DNA of 64,000 nt from Leptodactylus fallax (Eukaryota; Chordata; Amphibia; Anura; Leptodactylidae): the NCBI GenBank assembly GCA_947044405.1, contig CAMRHE010001069.1, forward strand, positions 124,001 to 188,000, read 5' to 3'. The notes beneath the pieces were generated by a model. That model worked only from the letters and a program-made list of their open reading frames with translations. It made no database searches and was not told the origin of the DNA. Numbering within the stretch: position 1 is the stretch's first letter; the number at the start of each line of letters is the position of its first letter. The translations under genes were made by a program, and so were the position numbers. This document shows, one piece after another, positions 59,074 to 64,000 of this stretch.

Positions 59074-59236
59074 TATATGACGTCCTATAGACCCTTCTGT
59101 CCAGTTCTGCTCCTATCTTATATTTACAGTAAGGCCATATTTGCTAAACCAATATTATTCTAAAAAGCTATTCTAAGTGAAGCATCCTTCTACACACTTC
59201 CATTCAAAAATACTTATTTTTCCAAAGATCTTCAAA

Positions 59237-59276
<40 letters not shown>

Positions 59277-59692
59277 TAGTTATACATTTGGGTGAAAACA
59301 TTCTTCGAAAAAGATCATTAGAAAAAAAAAAATGAGTTATACATTCGGGTGACATGAAAGTTACTGGCCATAATGCAACTTTTCTTATTTCCAATGGAGA
59401 AAAAGTTATACGCAACCCTGTGACGTTGGCCATCCTATCCAAAAAGATTACCAATTTACAATAATTGTGAAGTCAAGAGTAACTTTTTTTTTCCGAAAAA
59501 AACTGAAATACTAAATTTTCTACAACTTGTATATGATGTCCTATAGACCCTTCTGTCCAGTTCTGCTCCTATCTTATATTTACAGTAAGGCCATATTTGC
59601 TAAACCAAAATTATTCTAAAAATCTATTTTAAGTCAAGCATCCTTCTACACGCTTCCCTTCAAAAATACAAATTTTTCCAAGGATCTTCGAA

Positions 59693-59731
<39 letters not shown>

Positions 59732-60088
59732 TGTTATACATTCGGGTGACATGAAAGTTCTTGGCCATAATGCAACTTTTCTTATTTCCAATGGAGAAAA
59801 AGCTATACGCAACCCTGTGACGATGGCCATCCTTTCCGAAAAGATTACCAATTTTACAATAATTGTGAAGTCAAGAGTAACTTTTTTTTTTCCGGAAAAA
59901 AAAAAAAAAAAAATTTCTACAACTTGTATATGACGTCCTATAGACCCTTCTGTCCAGTTCTGCTCCCATCATATATTTACAGTAACGCCATATTTGCTAA
60001 ACCAAAATTATTCTAAAAAGCTATTCTAAGTCAAGCATCCTTCTACACGCTTCCCTTCAAAAATACTTATTTTTCCAAAGAGCTTCGA

Positions 60089-60133
<45 letters not shown>

Positions 60134-60560
60134 GTTATACATTTGGGTGAAAACATTCTTCGAAAAAGATCATTAGAAGAAAAAAAAAAAAAATTAGTTA
60201 TACATTCGGGTGACTTGAAAGTTCTTGGCCATAATGCAACTTTTCTTATTTCCAATGGAGAAAAAGTTATACGCAACCCTGTGACGTTGGCCATCCTATC
60301 CAAAAAGATTACCAATTTTACAATAATTGTGAAGTCAAGAGTAACTTTTTTTTCCGAAAAAACAGAAACACTAAATTTTCTAAAACTTGTATATGACGTC
60401 CTATAGACCCTTCTGTCCAGTTCTGCTCCTATCTTATATTTACAGTAACGCCATATTTGCTAAACCAAAATTATTCTAAAAATCTATTCTAAGTCAAGCA
60501 TCTTTCTACACACTTCTACTTATTTTTATAAGCATCTTCGAAAATAGTATAAAAAAAAAA
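59074..60560. repeat. About 0.4-kb tandem repeat, 3.4 copies
   Basis: The landmark TGACGTCCTATAGACCCTTC starts copies at about 59078, 59534 (TGATGTCC), 59931 and 60394; periods are 456, 397 and 463 bp. Each full copy holds a microsatellite at the same place: AAT at 59233-59275, AT at 59697-59726, and AAT at 60089-60130. TTCGGGTGAC and TTATTTCCAATGGAGAAAAA also recur. Copy 2 lacks a segment (AACATTCTTCGAAAAAGATC) present in copies 1 and 3. Minus-strand frames of the MVIFLDRMANVTGLRI type occur in each copy but are short and end in the microsatellite, so I do not call genes. Confidence 0.92.
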
Positions 60561-61203
60561 TTAATGCCCTAAAAAAACCACTATAATTAGTGTTAGTCTA
60601 TTGGAGAGGAAGCTGAGCATGCTGTTCTACCACTGCCAAATGAAATTAAGGCCCAATTATTGATAAATGAAGAGTGGTTTGTGCTGGAGTCTGCCCCGGA
60701 GTCGAGGAAATACATCTGTCATTTAGCCTCCACAGAAGTTATTCATGTGTGACACAGCATCCTGCGCATTTACCATGCATCTGTAGATTTTTGTTTTAAT
60801 TCACTTAGTTGTCTAACTAGATTCAATACTGTATGTCTCGTACGCGCTTGCGATTTATACTGACAGATGCAGATCCAGTCTGAAATGGTGTGTGTCACAA
60901 GTCAATGTCCTGCATGCTAATTACGACCGAAACCGTCACGAGCATGCCCAGCTTATTGTAACAGCACACTCGGATAAAGATATATTTTTGCATGTCAAAA
61001 TTTGGTCGATATGAGAGGGCTGTCGAAATCAGCAATGGGTTATTTTGGTGTTGCAAAAAAAAAAATAAAAAATTTAAAATGAGCTGTTTGTACTCCAAGA
61101 CTGATGTGACTACATGGGGGCTGAACAAAGTGAATGAGGACAGAGCTGTAATGGAAACCCAAACATGTAAAGTTAACTTTTCAATATGGAACTTTGACTT
61201 GCC
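60561..61203. other. Apparently single-copy stretch
   Basis: No transposon end or array. 60640-60990 (GAGTCTGCCCCGGAGTCGAG, GTCTCGTACGCGCTTGCG, ACGACCGAAACCGTCACGAG) looks single-copy and contains several CpGs. It is a conserved non-coding candidate; weak inference. Confidence 0.3.
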
Positions 61204-61963
61204 TTAAAGGGTTTTCTTATGAGGACAGTCCATTTTTCAATAGAAGCTAGTAGATAACTGTAGGTTTGGCTTCTCCATGCCCTAGAGAACTGCAGCTATC
61301 GTTGGGGGAAACCCGTGAAGAGCCAGGAGTGATGGTTGAGCCTCACGAGATTCGTTTTGCAAAAATGTAATTTAAAAAATTTACAAATTACAAAATTAAT
61401 AAAAGTAATTTCAGTTTCGCTGTGAATATTTGTTTAAGATCAGTCCAAATCGGAAATGTGATTGTTATACTCTTGGGACTCTTCAGAGTAAAATAATCAG
61501 ACTTAAAAATTTTAAAAACCCCTGACTCACCTATTCATGGGCCCCACCACGGCATCCTCCGGCGTTCCCGTTTTCTTATGTAGGCATCTTTGATGTCACT
61601 GGCCCCAAGTCACTAGTGAGGTCTGTAACTGGGCCTCAGTGGTCATGTGAGGGCCATAGATGTCATGATCCTTTAACAATACAGGAGCCGAACCCAAATT
61701 TTTGGAAACTTCTAACGAACCCGGCTCATTATGAACCGGATTGCTCATCTCTAGCAACCAGTATTTCCCAATACAGTGGAGATAAATGCGTAGAATGAAT
61801 AAGATGTTCAAGTGAATGGGAACTGAGCTGCAATAACCAGTCTTGGCCAGTAGGCAGAACAGCTGAAAAGTGGAGATGCCGTGTATTGGACCCCCGCTAA
61901 TCTGATATTGATGACCTACTGTACCTAAGCAATATTTTTATAGAACATAGAAAACCCCTTTAA
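61204..61963. mobile_element. T2/Kolobok-type MITE split by a hAT-like element
   Basis: It starts TTAAAGGGTTTTCTTATGAG and ends AACATAGAAAACCCCTTTAA, with TTAA at both borders. The interior left (CATGCCCTAGAGAACTGCAG) and right (CAAGTGAATGGGAACTGAGC, GACCCCCGCTAATCTGATAT) parts are T2-like. About 430 bp between them belong to the TAGAGATG family. Confidence 0.7.
61330..61757. mobile_element. TAGAGATG-family hAT-like element nested in a MITE
   Basis: The right end is GGATTGCTCATCTCTA. The left end is decayed (TGATGGTTGAGCCTCACGAG). Inside are a decayed hairpin (61465-61500), a minus-strand splice donor (61522-61535) and half of the GC-rich core (GTCACTAGTGAGGTCTGTAA). The exact left border and target duplication could not be fixed. 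Confidence 0.6.
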
Positions 61964-62011
61964 GGGTGGACATATGTATCATTTGTTCATGTATTTACCC
62001 ACTAAATATAT

Positions 62012-62495
62012 AAAACAGTGCTGTGCAAAATTTTTAGTCAGGTGTGGAGAAATGCTGCAAAGTAAGAATGCTTTCAGAAATAGAAGGGTTAATAGAATAT
62101 TTTTTTGTCAATGAAAAAATTAAGTGAATGAAGAGCGCTATAAATTGGAGCAAGCAAGATCTTCTCGATATAATTGCAGACAGTTTTTGGCAGAACTTGG
62201 CAGGGAGGTTGTTCCCGCCATCTTGGAGAACTAAGCCCAGATCTTCTGTGGATGTAGGCTTGCTCCAATCCGTCTGTCTCTTCATGTCATCCCAAACGGA
62301 CTGGATGATGTTGAGATCAGGGCTATATCTGTGGGGGCCGTATCATCACTTCCAGGGCTCCTCCTCCAAAGGGCAAAGGTCACACCAAATATTGATGGAA
62401 TTTACATTTCTCTTTTCTTCATTCACTTTATTTTGGTAATTGACAACGATAAACTATTAACCCTTCTATTTCTGAAAGCATTCTTCCTCCAGCCT
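62012..62495 (-). mobile_element. Foldback Tc1-derived element, copy B
   Basis: The left terminus includes ACAGTGCTGTGCAAAATTTT and AGTCAGGTGTGGAGAAATG. The left arm then reads GCTGCAAAGTAAGAATGCTT and GAAGGGTTAAT. The right arm (62370-62487) has the reverse complement and stops at AAAGCATTCTT, so the right terminus is lost. The same inverted arrangement occurs in copy A at 850-1405. Confidence 0.75.
62160..62355 (-). pseudogene. Tc1-like transposase C-terminal fragment
   Basis: The minus strand reads PDLNIIQSVWDDMKRQTDWS and then STEDLGLVLQDGGNNLPAKF. It matches the fragment at 1040-1250, including Q where the catalytic glutamate of Tc1 transposases is expected. It sits between the inverted arms and cannot encode an enzyme. 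Confidence 0.65.
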
Positions 62496-64000
62496 GGAAT
62501 CCATAGGTATAGCGAATTAAAATGCTTTGTCTTCATCTGACCGTAGACCCAGGTAAATGGACCCCTGTTATAAACTGCAACAATATAGAGATTTCTATAT
62601 GACAGACATATATCAAAAGAGTAAACCTTTTGCATATGATTTGCTATTTTATTTTTGTATACCTTTGTATTTAATTATTATAGAAAACTTTTCAGAACAT
62701 TGCAAAAATATATTCCATAACAGTTCCCTTTCCCCTCTCACAGCATATAATATGTCACACAACACTGCAGCTGTATCTTCCTCCTCCCCCTTCTTCTTAC
62801 TGTTTTATACTAGAAGGATCTTTTGGTGACTGAGGAGTTTTCTGAACATTTACAGAGAACCTTTAGGATGGAAAATGTGAACTGTCTGCTGTTGGAATGG
62901 GAAGAAGATAATATTTTCCATGATAAGATATATTAAAAATTTTCACGATTTAATGATGAATGAAAAGAGCATATGCATGAACTCTATATTATGGAGATTT
63001 GAGAATTGGCATGGAGTCTCTATGGTTCTGTTTCACATATATCATATATAAATAATGAATGTGCTATCACTTGCTGTCCTCTAATACCTTCCATACTATG
63101 GATTACCCCCTCCTCTCCATATGTGCTTATGGCAGTATAGAAGATGGAAGATTGACCTAATAGCAGGCTCTACTTTCTAAGACCAACATCTGCTCAGATC
63201 AGGTAGTCTTCACTTTTCTCTTAAGGGTCACATACCTTCCACTATTATATTTATGCTGTACACTACTGAGGATGCAGTGTAATATTTTTTCCTATTTTTT
63301 TTTTAACAAGCCCTGAAACTACAATTTAATTAGATTTTTTTATACATAGCAGATGCATTCAGGGTTTTTGTACAACATGCTTCTATTTATTTGCAATTAT
63401 ATAGAATATTTCTGTCTCATTGTTCTTGCTAGAACCGTACAATTGCCTATATACACAGTTATTGCGTTAATATGTACATATCATACAGTAGCTACAAAAG
63501 CATAAAAATAATCTGGCTAATAGATCAGGGTTTTCTTCTCTAAGGGAGCCCTCAATCTTTAGCAAGACTGAAATGACTTAGTTTGTATAGCATTGTATGG
63601 CGGTATTATTTTGAAGAAATGAAATGGCGGTATTATGTGGGCTTTTATCTTATTATACCTTGTCTATTATTTTAGCACTACAGCGGTATTATTTATGATG
63701 ATATTATAAGGTAAAATGCCATCCAATGGCCAACAGGTGGTTGGGGACTTGCCTTGGATCCCATTTACTATAAAACCATCTCTAGCTTATGCATATAATA
63801 CATGCTATAGATACACTGCATGGGCACACAGTATATGGGCCACTCATATATTTATTCTTTCTTAACCCATTAAAATCCTTAATTGCTGTTTCGCAGAAAT
63901 TTTTTTTGTTTGACCTTATCACAAAAAAAAATAGCATTGTATACTGCACTATTTTTTTTAGCAGGACATCTGTGATGTAAGTTCCCTACAGAGGGAATAG
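62496..64000. other. AT-rich stretch, no gene recognised
   Basis: No array, transposon end or protein domain was recognised. The short frames present (60-90 residues) have no supporting features. Confidence 0.4.

Noticed and set aside
1..64000. Host protein-coding gene or exon
   Set aside because: No reading frame outside transposons showed a recognisable domain. Small exons of a host gene cannot be excluded by eye.

Overview
This window looks like vertebrate, most likely anuran amphibian, intergenic or intronic DNA. It is AT-rich and has no supportable host gene. It is crowded with DNA-transposon families typical of frog genomes: TTAAAGG-ended T2/Kolobok-type MITEs, hAT-type MITEs with 8-bp target duplications, several Tc1/mariner relics, one nearly intact piggyBac element and L2/CR1-like LINE tails. 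The anuran assignment comes from recognising these repeat types and has not been tested by any search.

Layout. 1-1.4 kb: two Tc1-like relics. 3-8 kb: a T2-type MITE, then a T2-type element (5817-8067) carrying a nested, frameshifted Tc1 transposon with a DD37E catalytic spacing. 8.3-10 kb: a diverged tandem duplication, one copy of which holds a hAT MITE with a perfect 8-bp target duplication. 10.8-12.7 kb: further T2 and hAT MITEs. 13.3-14.4 kb: a 19-bp minisatellite. 16.4-21.7 kb: AAT microsatellite, hAT-like composites and LINE fragments. 21.9-26.6 kb: a 17/18-bp satellite split by a 2.55-kb hAT-type element with a perfect 8-bp duplication. 30.8-42.8 kb: one 12-kb satellite with a 37-bp unit, about 340 copies, free of stop trinucleotides in most units, so that it simulates giant ORFs. 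43.5-44.0 kb: GATA microsatellite. 46-52 kb: more hAT-like composites, one of them nested three deep. 53.0-57.2 kb: an inverted 49-bp minisatellite with a piggyBac inserted in one arm. 58-60.6 kb: a truncated Tc1 beside a roughly 0.4-kb tandem repeat. 61.2-62.5 kb: a T2 element with a nested insertion, and a second copy of the foldback Tc1 derivative seen at the left end.

The only real protein-coding remains are transposases: a Tc1 with three frameshifts (6612-7622), a 3'-truncated Tc1 (58118-58707, minus), Tc1 C-terminal scraps at both ends of the window, and a piggyBac transposase (54282-56059) interrupted by one indel in an A10 run.

The most unusual signal is a recurrent architecture inside the hAT-like composites. 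A GC-rich core, in several copies holding perfect TGACGTCA (CRE/ATF) palindromes, is bordered by consensus 5' splice-donor motifs that point outward on both strands, with a long foldback hairpin (TTATTATACTCTGGGG...CCCCAGAGTATAATAA) just beyond. This would suit a mobile bidirectional promoter/first-exon cassette. That reading is inference; the motif arrangement is visible in the sequence.
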